DNA of 64,000 bases from the NCBI GenBank assembly GCA_964036045.1, contig OZ038383.1, positions 64,175,725 through 64,239,724 on the forward strand, read 5' to 3'. Below the pieces are notes generated by a model that made no database searches, had not been told where the DNA came from, and saw only the letters and a list, made by a program, of their open reading frames with translations. Of the stretch, positions 1-9,525 are shown piece after piece (the first letter of the stretch is position 1; every line of letters begins with the position of its first letter). Both the position numbers and the translations under genes were made by a program. This DNA comes from Eutreptiella sp. 'Long Island Sound 2002'. Taxonomy: Eukaryota; Euglenozoa; Euglenophyceae; Eutreptiales; Eutreptiaceae.

Positions 1-40
1 CGGTGCGCGCACGGTGCGTGCACGGTGCGCGCACGGTTCA
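1..40. repeat. GC-rich 11-bp tandem repeat
   Basis: The window opens inside an array of the unit CGGTGCGCGCA, whose GTGCGCGCAC core is self-complementary. It ends in CGGTTCA, exactly as a second array does at 671-716. The two arrays flank the small gene at 152-637. Confidence 0.85.
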
Positions 41-103
41 ATGTTTTTGGGATGGTTGCCCAACTTGTACCCCGTTGAATGGCCCCCATAGAAACACACC
101 CAG

Positions 104-300
104 GGTCCTGATTTCTGCACCTTGCAGTCCATACTGGCATACCAGGATTCTTCAATTTTTAGTCTGATGCTTGTCACAGGTTCCAGGGTCCTATTTTCTG
201 CACCTTGCGGCCCCTATTGGCGTACCGGGAATTTTTTTTTTTTGAATCTGATGCTTGTCACAGGTTCCAAGCTCCTGATTTCTGCACCTTGCACGCACCT
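104..300. repeat. 83/84-bp tandem repeat, about 2.4 copies
   Basis: The block GTCCT.ATTTCTGCACCTTGC recurs at about 104, 187 and 271, a period of 83-84 bp. Each copy also carries GATGCTTGTCACAGGTTCC. The repeat forms the 3' end of the minus-strand frame at 152-637. The 84-bp step keeps codon phase between the last two copies. Confidence 0.85.
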
Positions 301-637
301 CTGTAACAAACCATGCACAGGCGACAACACAGGCGATAACACTGGTTGGGTTACGGGACTTGTGTCTTGACTTGGGTCTTGTGGCCTGAGAACAGGATAT
401 ACAAGAACGGTGGCTGCGAGTCATGCAGCGCAAGGAACTAACATGTGTGCCCTGCTGCGCATCCTCGGGTGCATGCTCGTACAAGACCTCTTCACCACCC
501 AATTCGTACCGAATAGAGACGCGACGCCCACCTCTTGGAGAAGGGCCAACGACAGTGGCCGACACCCTATCCCCGTTGGAGCGGTGGTAGTACACAGGCA
601 GTCCGGCGACAAGCCAGGGCAGCTCAGATTCAGGCAT
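152..637 (-). CDS. Small protein with SH3/tudor-like segment, one internal UAG
   Basis: Read from the ATG at 635-637, the frame runs 162 codons to TGA at 152-154, with one in-frame TAG at 191-193. Residues roughly 10-60 (GLPVYYHR, VSATVVG, VSIRYELGG, VLYEHAP) alternate short beta-like strands in the way of small SH3, chromo or tudor barrels at the ends of retroelement polyproteins. That is an inference from pattern, not a family match. The C-terminal third comes from the 84-bp tandem repeat. There, the TAG lies exactly where the neighbouring repeat copy has CAG (275-277), the flanks being RCRN-Gln-ELGTCDKHQ and RCRK-stop-DPGTCDKHQ. Under the standard code the frame would end at 191. The frame stays open upstream of 637 into the GC-rich repeat, so the start is uncertain. 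Confidence 0.45.
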
Positions 638-670
638 TGTGGATCTGGTGGACACAGAATACGCAAAAAG

Positions 671-716
671 ACGCACGGTGCGCGCACGGTGCGCGCACGG
701 TGCGCGCACGGTTCAG
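671..716. repeat. GC-rich 11-bp tandem repeat, second array
   Basis: Three perfect copies of CGGTGCGCGCA followed by CGGTTCA, the same structure as at the left edge of the window. The frame upstream of the gene at 637 reads through it without TGA. Confidence 0.85.
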
Positions 717-865
717 GCAACACCCCCATTTAATATGATAAAGGTACACATAGGGCTGGGAATGTCTATTTTCAAGCAAGTTACCTTCTTGCTGTTTTCC
801 TTCATGCAACTGCACCAAATTCACTACATACGAAGAGTTCCGGATCATTTGGTGTGGTAAAGAGC
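717..865. other. No gene seen
   Basis: Unique-looking sequence between the GC-rich array and the next element. Only short overlapping frames are present. Confidence 0.5.
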
Positions 866-873
866 AACAATAT

Positions 874-1297
874 CAGGGCTGTCCTTAACGCAAAAAAAAA
901 AAAATCCCGTCCAGAACCAGGTAATTTCAAAAGAGCCCGCGGGCACTCCATGTGCTCAACCATGGTTGTGGCAGTTGGCGGTTGGCGGTTGGCGGCAGTT
1001 GGCGGTTGGCAGTTGGCAACTGGCGGTTGGTGGCGGTTGGTGGTGGTTGGCGGCGGTTGGTGGCTGGCGGTTGGTGGTTGGAGGCAGTTGGCAGTGGTTG
1101 GCAGTTGGCGGTTGGTCGCCGCTGGCGGTTGGCGGCGGTTGGTGGCTGGCGGTTGGTGGCGGTTGGTGGTTGGCGGTTGGTGGCGGTTGGCAGTTGATGG
1201 GAGTTGGCGGTTGGCGGTTGGTGGTCCCTTGGGGCTGTCCTTAAGGGCTGTCCTTAGCAAAAAAAAAAAAAAATCTCGTTCCTTAAGGACGCCCCTG
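874..1297. mobile_element. Short hAT-like non-autonomous element with 8-bp target duplication
   Basis: The left end CAGGGCTGTCCTTAA and the reverse complement of the right end CAGGGGCGTCCTTAA form an imperfect inverted repeat. AACAATAT occurs directly outside both ends (866-873 and 1298-1305), an exact 8-bp target duplication. An 8-bp duplication and terminal CA-G are typical of hAT superfamily elements. There is no coding capacity for a transposase in 424 bp. The interior has two direct copies of a poly-A block (GCAAAAA...ATC) and between them a heptanucleotide minisatellite. Confidence 0.8.
965..1228. repeat. (GGCGGTT)n-type 7-bp minisatellite
   Basis: About 38 variant copies of GGCGGTT/GGCAGTT/GGTGGTT fill the interior of the inverted-repeat element. 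The long Trp/Gly/Val or Pro/Thr/Asn frames seen here are products of the repeat and are not called as genes. Confidence 0.9.
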
Positions 1298-1305
1298 AAC
1301 AATAT

Positions 1306-1790
1306 TTGTAAGTGCAACCGCTTTGACTTGGGGTACGGCAATCTTAGTGCTCAGCAGCAAAGTCTTTGTGGACACACAGATGCCCAAGGTCAAGGAGTTG
1401 CGGTGCGAGGCGCAATAAGAGGCACACAAGGTTAACTGCAAAGGGGACTGCTATGCACCATGTACACATCTTGCAGCCTGTCACGTTCTGCATATGACTA
1501 AAGCCAAGTGTTTCACTTGCGAGAGGACCAAGCATTGTACTTCTGATGCGCATAATGCCTATATTTGGGTGCAGCGAGACGAGACGAGGGAGACGTGCTT
1601 GCAGGTAATGTTCCCACACTGACAGGCCAAACAAGAGCTGAAGAACTCAGTGACAGGGTGGCTGACGCACCAGAAAAGAGCAACAGGTGTCGAGGCAGAC
1701 TCTTAGTCATAGCGCAAGGATGATTAGCAAGCTTTTCAGACTGGGTGAGAAGCAAGGATCAGCAAGTATGCACACGGGAAGGGGAGCAGG
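1306..1790 (-). other. Possible exon remnants on minus strand, unassigned
   Basis: Two overlapping minus-strand frames (1344-1634 and 1513-1755) have plausible composition, one with a Cys cluster (CKMCTWC). Neither has a recognisable domain. The first would continue past a TAA at 1344-1346. I cannot choose between them. Confidence 0.2.
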
Positions 1791-1798
1791 ACCACTTT

Positions 1799-2341
1799 CA
1801 GGCATCGTTTATAAGAGGGGTGGGGGTATTTTAGACAAGACCCACCCACCCAACTTTGGACCCATCCACCCGACTTTTGACCCACCCACCCGACTTTTGA
1901 CCCACCCAGACCCCCCCCTCTCTCATAAATCTGTGGGGAGCATTTTTTGTGAACCACATTGAAGCCAAGGCGCTCTCCCGGGTTAGGCTACTCCAAAGGG
2001 TGACACACCAAAAACCTTACAATACCAGGGTTTGAACCAGGTAACATTGGAACTGCAGTCAAGTACCTTGACAACTGGGCTACGAACCAGCTCTGATAGC
2101 TTTGTGCAACAAAAGGAGCACAGGTTTAAGATGTTATCGAAAAAAAGGTCCGCCATTGGAAAAATTGCCACCTGCACACCTGCCACCTGCACAACAACAA
2201 AGCAGAAAAGGGCACAAGCAAACAGCCAGACAAGGCTCCTGTGACCAAAGAAAGAAGGTGTGGCAGGAGCCCAACCCAGGAAACCCTCGGAATTTTAAGA
2301 GGGGTGGGGGCTTGCAAAATAGCTCTTATAAACGATGCCTG
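1799..2341. mobile_element. hAT-like MITE with perfect 19-bp TIR and 8-bp target duplication
   Basis: The 19-bp left end CAGGCATCGTTTATAAGAG (1799-1817) is perfectly inverted at 2323-2341. ACCACTTT lies immediately outside both ends (1791-1798 and 2342-2349). Terminal CAGG and an 8-bp duplication fit the hAT superfamily. The 543-bp element has no transposase. Just inside both ends lies a direct AAGAGGGGTGGGGG block. On the left it is followed by short CCCACCCACCCGACTTTTGA tandem repeats (about 1845-1910). Confidence 0.9.
2020..2100 (-). promoter_or_regulatory. tRNA-derived segment with A-box and B-box like motifs
   Basis: On the minus strand TAGCCCAGTTG resembles a tRNA D-arm/A box (2082-2092), and about 45 bp downstream GGTTCAAACCC matches a B box (2028-2038). 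The T-arm pairs with one mismatch, but I could not fold a convincing acceptor or anticodon stem. It is therefore not called a tRNA gene. It may be a degenerate tRNA or the head of a SINE caught inside the MITE. Confidence 0.4.
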
Positions 2342-2586
2342 ACCACTTTGTCAAAACAAAATGCTTGATGTCACCTTGTTTTGGTGCTCCTCTGGCGTGC
2401 TGTGCAGAAGTTAGGTCATCACAGACCCCCCAAATGTTAGAAAATCGCTAAGCGCTGAAATATTGCTTGAAATGCGGTTTGTGGGTGTCCACCATTTGTT
2501 GATGAACAGGATATTAATGGAGCTGTGCAATATGTGGGGGCTAAGGAAATGGAGGGAGGTTGGACTTCAAGCTGTGGTCTCCGAGT

Positions 2587-3279
2587 TCAGAGCACAACAT
2601 TTGCCGCACCACTTGGATCCTATCTTTGTGGCTCATGTCCACAGAGCAAGAGGACAATATTTGCCGCACTGCCCGGATGCTATCTTTGTGCTTCATGTCC
2701 CGTTGTCCAGGGTTTTTTGGGCGGGGTGACTTCACTTGACAGTTGTGCACACGCACACCATGCAATAACGCCCCCCAAATCGCAATCTTGTCTCGTTGAT
2801 ACCAAATTGTGTTGACTGGGTAGTTGGATGACTGCTGCAAGAATAAATGGCTTACCTCCGTCAAGACGATACAATGCTTGGGCTGATGCCGCTAATTTGG
2901 CTGCTGTTGTGCGTAAAACGGTGGTGGTGGGGGGGGGGGGGGGTTCCCAAAGAACGCAAAATGTGAGAAATGTGCTGACTGAGAAACAGGCAGCAACGCG
3001 GCCTGAACTTTGGCAACTCTGTGATCTTGCCATAGTCGGTTTTTAGGACAGGGTGTGATGCACCTGCACTTGCTTATAAAAACGCGCCAGTTCTTCAGAG
3101 TGCTGACCTGACTCCATATGCATGGAGTCCATGCGCATCAGCGGCGAGTCGCTCACGATAGAATCATGTTTTGTCTGCGACGAACGACCTGTTTGCACAG
3201 GCGATGCTTTGGGACCAGAGGACCCCAAAGGCAGTGGCTGTGGCCTGAATCTTTTCAGAGTTGGTAGTTCACAACTCAT
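2587..3279 (-). CDS. Unidentified 230-residue protein with three internal UAR codons
   Basis: From the ATG at 3277-3279 the frame runs 231 codons to TGA at 2587-2589. It contains TAA (3043-3045) and TAG (2680-2682 and 2620-2622) and no other TGA. The N-terminal part is hydrophilic and Ser/Gln-rich, a short hydrophobic stretch (VAACFSVSTFLTFCVL) follows, then a Pro tract from a poly-C run. The C-terminus is two copies of a 60-bp repeat (2601-2700). Each repeat encodes GHE.QR, then the UAG, then .P..AAN.VL. Both copies keep the UAG at the same place although flanking residues differ. No family was recognised. With the standard code it would be three fragments. Confidence 0.5.
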
Positions 3280-3285
3280 TGCCAA

Positions 3286-4128
3286 TCTTGAGTCTGGACC
3301 TCACGGAGCCACTCTTTGCGAAGGGGCTATGGACGAATCCTATTCGCCAAGAAATGGAGTTGAGGGATAGCAATGTGGTAAAAGAATCTGCCAGGCACAA
3401 AGCAAGTGAGCAGGAGCGCAGAACCAACAAATCAAATACATGATTGCTCTGTAAAGGTTGCAAGCAGACACAGCACAGCACGCATAGCTCAGCACAAGCA
3501 ATAGTGAACAGAGTAACAAATTTATCCATGGTACATGTAACCACAGGTTTCTTTCTGTTGCAAGATGAAGTGAGCAACCTTGGTTATCTGCAATCACCAA
3601 GCACTGCGGGTTTGGCATTGTGTGTACATAGGAGGACTCCTTGCACTGCGTGCTACATTTAGACTAGATCCCCCCGGAAGAGCCCCAGGCACGCCCAATT
3701 AGGCGACCACTACTACCCCAGCGTCGGGGTGCAAAGTAGCCAAGGGGTGTAAAAAATGCAATCTGACATGGAAAATCTTTTTTTTCATTTTTTCACTGAA
3801 AAATGTTCCACCCTAATTTAAAGGGTTTCACTCTAATGAAACTTGTGTGTGCCAGAATTCCTTGTCCCTGAACATTGTGTGCAGACAACAGGCATGGGCA
3901 TGGGCGCAAGTGCCATGTACACCCACGCATACTATGATGGACATGGGCCCAAGCATTGGGGACCACGAAACCAAATTACCTCTGGATTGCCATCCAACCG
4001 GGCGACTGCAGGAGCAATACCCCCTATGGCAAAAGAGACTCCACAGTGTTGGGCAGCCCCCACAGTTGCAGCCTAACGGAGTGAGGACATGTTGCCCCTA
4101 GCTCACCATGCCTTTTCTCAGGTAGAGA
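3286..4128. other. No gene assigned
   Basis: Only overlapping short frames on both strands, including a hydrophobic minus-strand frame at 3340-3618. None is clearly coding. Confidence 0.4.
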
Positions 4129-4332
4129 GTGCTATTTTTTAGGTTTCTGAGGCTATTTTGGGGGGGGGGGGGGGTGATGTCACTCGGTAGGAATACCCTA
4201 TTTTTAGGAATTTGGAAGGGTCATAGAAACCCGCCAACGTCTCAAATCGACCCGAAATCTTTTTTTTTGGCGATTCTCGACCCTAAAATGTGTGTGGGGG
4301 GGTCCCTAACCCCAACCAAACGCTGGCCGGTG
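4129..4332 (+). repeat. Dispersed repeat, copy 1
   Basis: This stretch contains a poly-G run, then TGATGTCACTCGGTA, a diverged middle, GATTCTCGACC, and CCTAACCCCAACC. The same order of motifs recurs on the minus strand at about 61020-61200. It directly abuts the first satellite monomers. Confidence 0.7.
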
Positions 4333-4557
4333 GGGCCACGCAACAAAGCGTGGATTGTGAGTGCCTAATCCCAACTCAAGGGGCCATACGACAGAGCGTG
4401 GATTGTGAATCACTCGACCCAACTAGAGGGGCCACACAACAAAGCCCGGATTGTGACTCCCTAACCGCAATTCCAGGGGCTAGGCAGGAAAGCGTGGCTT
4501 TTGAGTCCCTCACCCCAACTTGAGGGGCCACACAACACAGCGTGGATTGTGAGTTCC
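4333..4557 (+). repeat. 48-bp satellite, orientation A, first segment
   Basis: Monomers of about 48 bp, GGGGCCACGCAACAAAGCGT followed by GGATTGTGAGTCCCTAACCCCAACTCAA. The array is interrupted after GTGAGTTCC at 4549-4557 by an inserted element and resumes with the same bases at 5369. Confidence 0.95.
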
Positions 4558-4618
4558 CCGGGGGGGGCGACCCCTCGGTTCTGGACGCCAACTACCCCCC
4601 TACTAACTGTTGGCCGGA

Positions 4619-4875
4619 GGCCCCTTGGGGGGGGGGGGGTCAAGGAGGGGCGAATGGGGGGAGGGGTCTAGGAGGGGCAAATGGGGGGGGTCTAGGAGGG
4701 GCGAATGGGGGGGGGGTCGAGGAGGGGCTTGGGAGGGGGGGGGTCGAGGAGGGGCTTGGGAGGGGGGGGGGGGTCCAGGAGGGTTCGTTGGGGAGGGGTG
4801 TCCAGGTGGGGCGAGTTGGGGCGGGGGGGGGGGGGATCTAGGTGGGGCAATTTGGGGTGTGGGGGGGGGGGGGGC
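4619..4875. repeat. G-run minisatellite (GGGGGGTC.AGGAGGGGC)n
   Basis: About twelve variable units of roughly 20-30 bp combining long G runs with TCTAGGAGGGGCGAATG or TCGAGGAGGGGCTTGGG. Strong G-quadruplex potential. Gly/Arg and Pro frames here are repeat artefacts. Confidence 0.85.
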
Positions 4876-4923
4876 ACAGGCTCCCCTGACCTCCCCTTGC
4901 CCTCCCTCTAACCATACCATCAC

Positions 4924-5115
4924 CATAAACCTAACCCTAACCTTTGCAGCTAGCTAGTTTGGCCATGGCAGCCATGTTGATTGGGCTAAACAAGATGCCC
5001 CAAATTTCGTTCATGGCTGCTTTTGCCACATCATTGCTCTCCATTTTGGACCCCATCACTCACTCTGACCCTAGCCTAGGGTGAGAGCTAGGGTTGGGTT
5101 AGGGTTAGGTGTCGG
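4924..5115. repeat. Interstitial telomere-like motifs
   Basis: CCTAACCCTAACC at 4929-4943 and GGGTTGGGTTAGGGTTAGG at about 5090-5108 face opposite directions within the inserted element. They are only two to three units long. Confidence 0.6.
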
Positions 5116-5369
5116 GATAGGAGTAGGCTGAGGATTGGGGGTGGGCGTTAGAGTCAAGTTTGGGTTTAAGGATAGTGTTGGGGTGCAAATTGGATGAAAT
5201 TTGCCTTAGGGCACCTTTGGTGTTCATGGAGCATCAAGCGCCTTTGGCGCCCATGGATGCCTGAGAACAACACCTTGGGCAACTAATTGTTGGCCGAAGG
5301 CCCCTAGGGGGGGGGGGGGGGGCAGGGGTAGTTGGCGTCCTAGGACGCGCTGAGTCACCCCCCCCGGGG

Positions 5370-8300
5370 TGAGTTCCTAACCCCAAGTTGAGGGGCGACA
5401 CAACAAGGCGTGAATTGAGAGTCTGTAACCCCAACTTGAGCAGCCGCGCAACAAAGCGTGGATTCAGAGTCCGTAACCCCAACTCGAGGGGTCACGCAAC
5501 AAAGCGTGGATTGTGAGTCCCCAACCCCAACTCAAGGGGCCACGCAACAAAGCGTGGATTGTGAGTCCCTAACCGCAACTCAAGGGGCCACACAACAACG
5601 CGTGGATTGTGAATCCCTAACCCCAACTCAAGGGGCCACACAACATACCGTGGAATGCGAGAGCCTAATCCCACCTCAAAGGCCACGAAACAAAGCGTGG
5701 ATTGTGAGTCCCTAACCCAAACTCGAGAGGCCACGCAACAAAGCGTGGATTGTGAGTGCCTAATCCCAACTCAAGGGGCCATCCGACAGAGGGTGGATTG
5801 TGAATCCCTCGACCCAATTAGAGGGGCCACACAACAAGGCCCGGATTGTGGCTCCCTAACCGCAATTCCAGGGGCTAGGCAGGAAAGCGTGGCTTTTGAG
5901 TCCCTCACCCCAACTTGAGGGGCCACACAACACAGCGTGGATTGTAAGTTCCTAACCCCAAGTCCACGGGCGACACAACAAAGCGTGAATTGTGAGTCTC
6001 TGACCCCAACTCAAGGGGCCACGCAACATACCGTGGATTGCGAGAGCCTAATCCCAACTCGAGGGGCCACGCGACAAAGGGGGGATTGTGAGTCCCTAAC
6101 CCCAACTCAAGGGCCACGAAACAAAGCGTGGATTGTGAGTCCCTAACCCAAACTCGAGAGGTCACGCAACAAAGCGTGGATTGTGAGTGCCTAATCCCAA
6201 CTCAAGGGGCCATACGACAGAGCGTGGATTGTGAATCCCTCCACCCAACTAGAGGGGCCACACAACAAAGCCCGGATTGTGACTCCCTAACCGCAATTCC
6301 AGGGGCCAGGCAGGGAAGCGTGGCTTTTGAGTCCCTCACCCCAACTTGAGGGGCCACACAACACAACGTGGATTGTGAGTGCCTAACCCCAAGTCGAGGG
6401 GCGACACAACAAGGCGTGAATTGAGAGTCTGTAACCCCAACTTGAGCAGCCGCGCGACAAAGTGTGGTTTCAGAGTCCGTAACCCCAACTCGAGGGGTCA
6501 CGCAACAAAGCGTGGATTGTGAGTCCCCAACCCCAACTCAAGGGGCCACGCAACAAAGCGTGGATTGTGAGTCCCTAACCGCAACTCGAGGGGCCACACA
6601 ACAACGCGTGGATTGTGAATCCCTAACCCCAACTCAAGGGGCCACGCAACATACCGTGGAATGCGAGAGCCTAATCCCACCTCAAAGGCCACGAAACAAA
6701 GCGTGGATTGTGAGTCCCTAACGCAAACTCGAGAGGCCACGCAACAAAGCGTGGATTGTGAGTGCCTAATCCCAACTCAAGGGGCGATCCGACAGAGGGT
6801 GGATTGTGAATCCCTCGACCCAATTAGAGGGGCCACACAACAAGGCCCGGATTGTGGCTCCCTAACCGCAATTCCAGGGGCCAGGCAGGAAAGCGTGGCT
6901 TTTGAGTCCCTCACCCCAACTTGAGGGGCCACACAACACAGCGTGGATTGTAAGTTCCTAACCCCAAGTCCAGGGGCGACACAACAAAGCGTGAATTGTG
7001 AGTCTCTGACCCCAACTCAAGGGGCCACGCAACATACCGTGGATTGCGAGAGCCTAATCCCAACTCGAGGGGCCACGCGACAAAGGGGGGATTGTGAGTC
7101 CCTAACCCCAACTCAAGGGCCACGAAACAAAGCGTGGATTGTGAGTCCCTAACCCAAACTCGAGAGGCCACGCAACAAAACGTGGATTGTGAGTGCCTAA
7201 TCCCAACTCAAGGGGCCATACAACAGAGCGTGGATTGTGAATCCCTCCACCCAACTAGAGGGGCCACACAACAAAGCCCGGATTGTGACTCCCTAACCGC
7301 AATTCCAGGGGCCAGGCAGGGAAGCGTGGCTTTTGAGTCCCTCACCCCAACTTGAGGGGCCACACAACACAACGTGGATTGTGAGTGCCTAACCCCAAGT
7401 CGAGGGGCGACACAACAAGGCGTGAATTGAGAGTGTGTAACCCCAACTTGAGCAGCCACGCAACAAAGCGTGGATTCAGAGTCCGTAACCCCCACTCGAG
7501 GGGTCACGCAACAAAGCGCGGATTGTGAGTCCCCAACCCCAACTCAAGGGGCCACGCAACAAAGCGTGGATTGTGACTCCCTAACCGCAACTCAAGGGGC
7601 CACACAACAACGCGTGGATTGTGAATCCCTAACCCCAACTCAAGGGGCCACGCAACATACCGTGGAATGCGAGAGCCTAATCCCACCTCAAAGGCCACGA
7701 AACAAAGCGTGGATTGTGAGTCCCTAACCCAAACTCGAGAGGCCACGCAACAAAGCGTGGATTGTGAGTGCCTAATCCCAACTCAAGGGGCGATCCGACA
7801 GAGGGTGGATTGTGAATCCCTCGACCCAATTAGAGGGGCCACACAACAAGGCCCGGATTGTGGCTCCCTAACCGCAATTCCAGGGGCCAGGCAGGAAAGC
7901 GTGGCTTTTGAGTCCCTCACCCCAACTTGAGGGGCCACACAACACAGCGTGGATTGTAAGTTCCTAACCCCAAGTCCGGGGGCGACACAACAAAGCGTGA
8001 ATTGTGAGTCTCTGACCCCAACTCAAGGGGCCACGCAACATACCGTGGATTGCGAGAGCCTAATCCCAAGTCGAGGGGCCACGCGACAAAGGGGGGATTG
8101 TGAGTCCCTAACCCCAACTCAAGGGCCACGAAACAAAGCGTGGATTGTGAGTCCCTAACCCAAACTCGAGAGGCCACGCAACAAAACGTGGATTGTGAGT
8201 GCCTAATCCCAACTCAAGGGGCCATCCGACAGAGGGTGGATTGTGAATCCCTCCACCCAACTAGAGGGGCCACACAACAAAGCCCGGATTGTGACTCCCT

Positions 8301-9525
8301 AACCGCAATTCCAGGGGCCAGGCAGGGAAGCGTGGCTTTTGAGTCCCTCACCCCAACTTGAGGGGCCACACAACACAACGTGGATTGTGAGTGCCTAACC
8401 CCAAGTCGAGGGGCGACACAACAAAGCGTGAATTGAGAGTGTGTAACCCCAACTTGAGCAGCCACGCCACAAAGCGTGGATTCAGAGTCCGTAACCCCAA
8501 CTCGAGGGGTCACGCAACAAAGCGTGGATTGTGAGTCCCCAACCCCAACTCAAGGGGCCACACAACAAAGCGTGGATTGTGAGTCCCTAACCCCAACTCA
8601 AGGGGCCACACAACGACGCGTGGATTGTGAATCCCTAACCCCAACTCAAGGGGCCATGCAACGTACCGTGGATTGCGAGAGCCTAATTCCAACTCAAGGG
8701 CCACGAAACAAAGCGTGGATTGTGAGTCCCTAACCCAAACTCGAGAGGCCACGCAACAAAGCGTGGATTGTGAGTGCCTAATCCCAACTCAAGGGGCCAC
8801 ACGACAGAGCGTGGATTGTGAATCCCTCCACCCAACTAGAGGGGCCACACAACAAAGCCCGGATTGTGACTCCCTAACCGCAATTCCAGGGGCCATCGTG
8901 GCGGGGGCAGGGAATCGTGGCTTTTGAGTCCTTCACCCCAACTTGAGGGGCCACACCAAACAGCGTGGATTGTGAGTTCCTAACCCCAACTCAAGGGGCG
9001 ACACAACAAAGCGTCAATTGAGAGTATGTAACCCCAACTTGAGCAGCCACGCAACAAAGCGTGGATTCAAAGTCCGTAACCCCAACTCGAGGGGTCACAC
9101 AACAAAGCGTGGATTGTGAGTCCCCGACCCCAACTCAAGGGGCCACGCAACAAAGCGTGGATTGTGAGTCCCTAACCGCAACTCAAGGGGCCACACAACA
9201 ACACGTGGATTGTGAGTCCCTAACCCCAACTCAAGGGGCCACGCAACATACCGTGGGCTGCGAGAGCCTAATCCCAACTCGTGGGGCCACGCAACAAAGC
9301 GTGGCTTGTGAGTCCCTAACCCCAACTTAGAGGCCACACAACAAAGCGTGGATTGTGAGTACCTAATCCCAACTCAAGGGGCCATCCGACGGAGCGTGGA
9401 TTGTGTATCCCTCGACTAGTTAGAGGGGCCACACAACAAAGCCCGGATTGTGATTCCCTAACCTCAATTCCAGGGGCCAGGCAGGAAAGCGTGGCTTTTG
9501 AGTCCCTCACCCGAACTTGAGGGGC
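5370..9525 (+). repeat. 48-bp satellite, orientation A, with 1006-bp higher-order repeat
   Basis: A continuous array of 48-bp monomers. Distinctive variants recur at 5458, 6464, 7470 and 8476, and likewise at 5655, 6661, 7667 and 8673, giving an exact 1006-bp period (21 monomers less 2 bp). Order decays after about 8900. Because 48 is divisible by 3, several frames stay open and repeat a 16-residue unit. Each monomer carries the dyad CCACGC-N6-GCGTGG. Confidence 0.95.

Larger units (their letters stand above)
4558..5369. mobile_element. 812-bp G-rich element inserted in the satellite
   Basis: TGAGTTCC stands on both sides (4550-4557 and 5370-5377), and joining the flanks restores a normal monomer. 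The ends are inverted: CCGGGGGGGGCGAC...GGACGCCAACTACCCC on the left, and on the reverse complement of the right CCCCGGGGGGGGTGAC...GGACGCCAACTACCCC. Further in, AACT.TTGGCCG.AGGCCCC appears near both ends in direct orientation. The terminal bases are ambiguous by up to 2 bp because of C/G runs. The interior holds a G-rich minisatellite and telomere-like motifs. I see no gene. Confidence 0.8.

Noticed and set aside
960-1240. Trp/Gly/Val-rich and Pro/Thr/Asn-rich proteins in all frames
   Set aside because: Products of the 7-bp minisatellite.
2020-2100. Functional tRNA gene
   Set aside because: A- and B-box motifs are present, but the acceptor and anticodon stems do not pair.
4924-5115. True telomere or chromosome end
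   Set aside because: Only two to three units in each direction, within an inserted element and surrounded by satellite.
5370-9525. CRISPR array
   Set aside because: Monomers are head-to-tail without unique spacers, vary along their whole length, and form kilobase-scale higher-order repeats.
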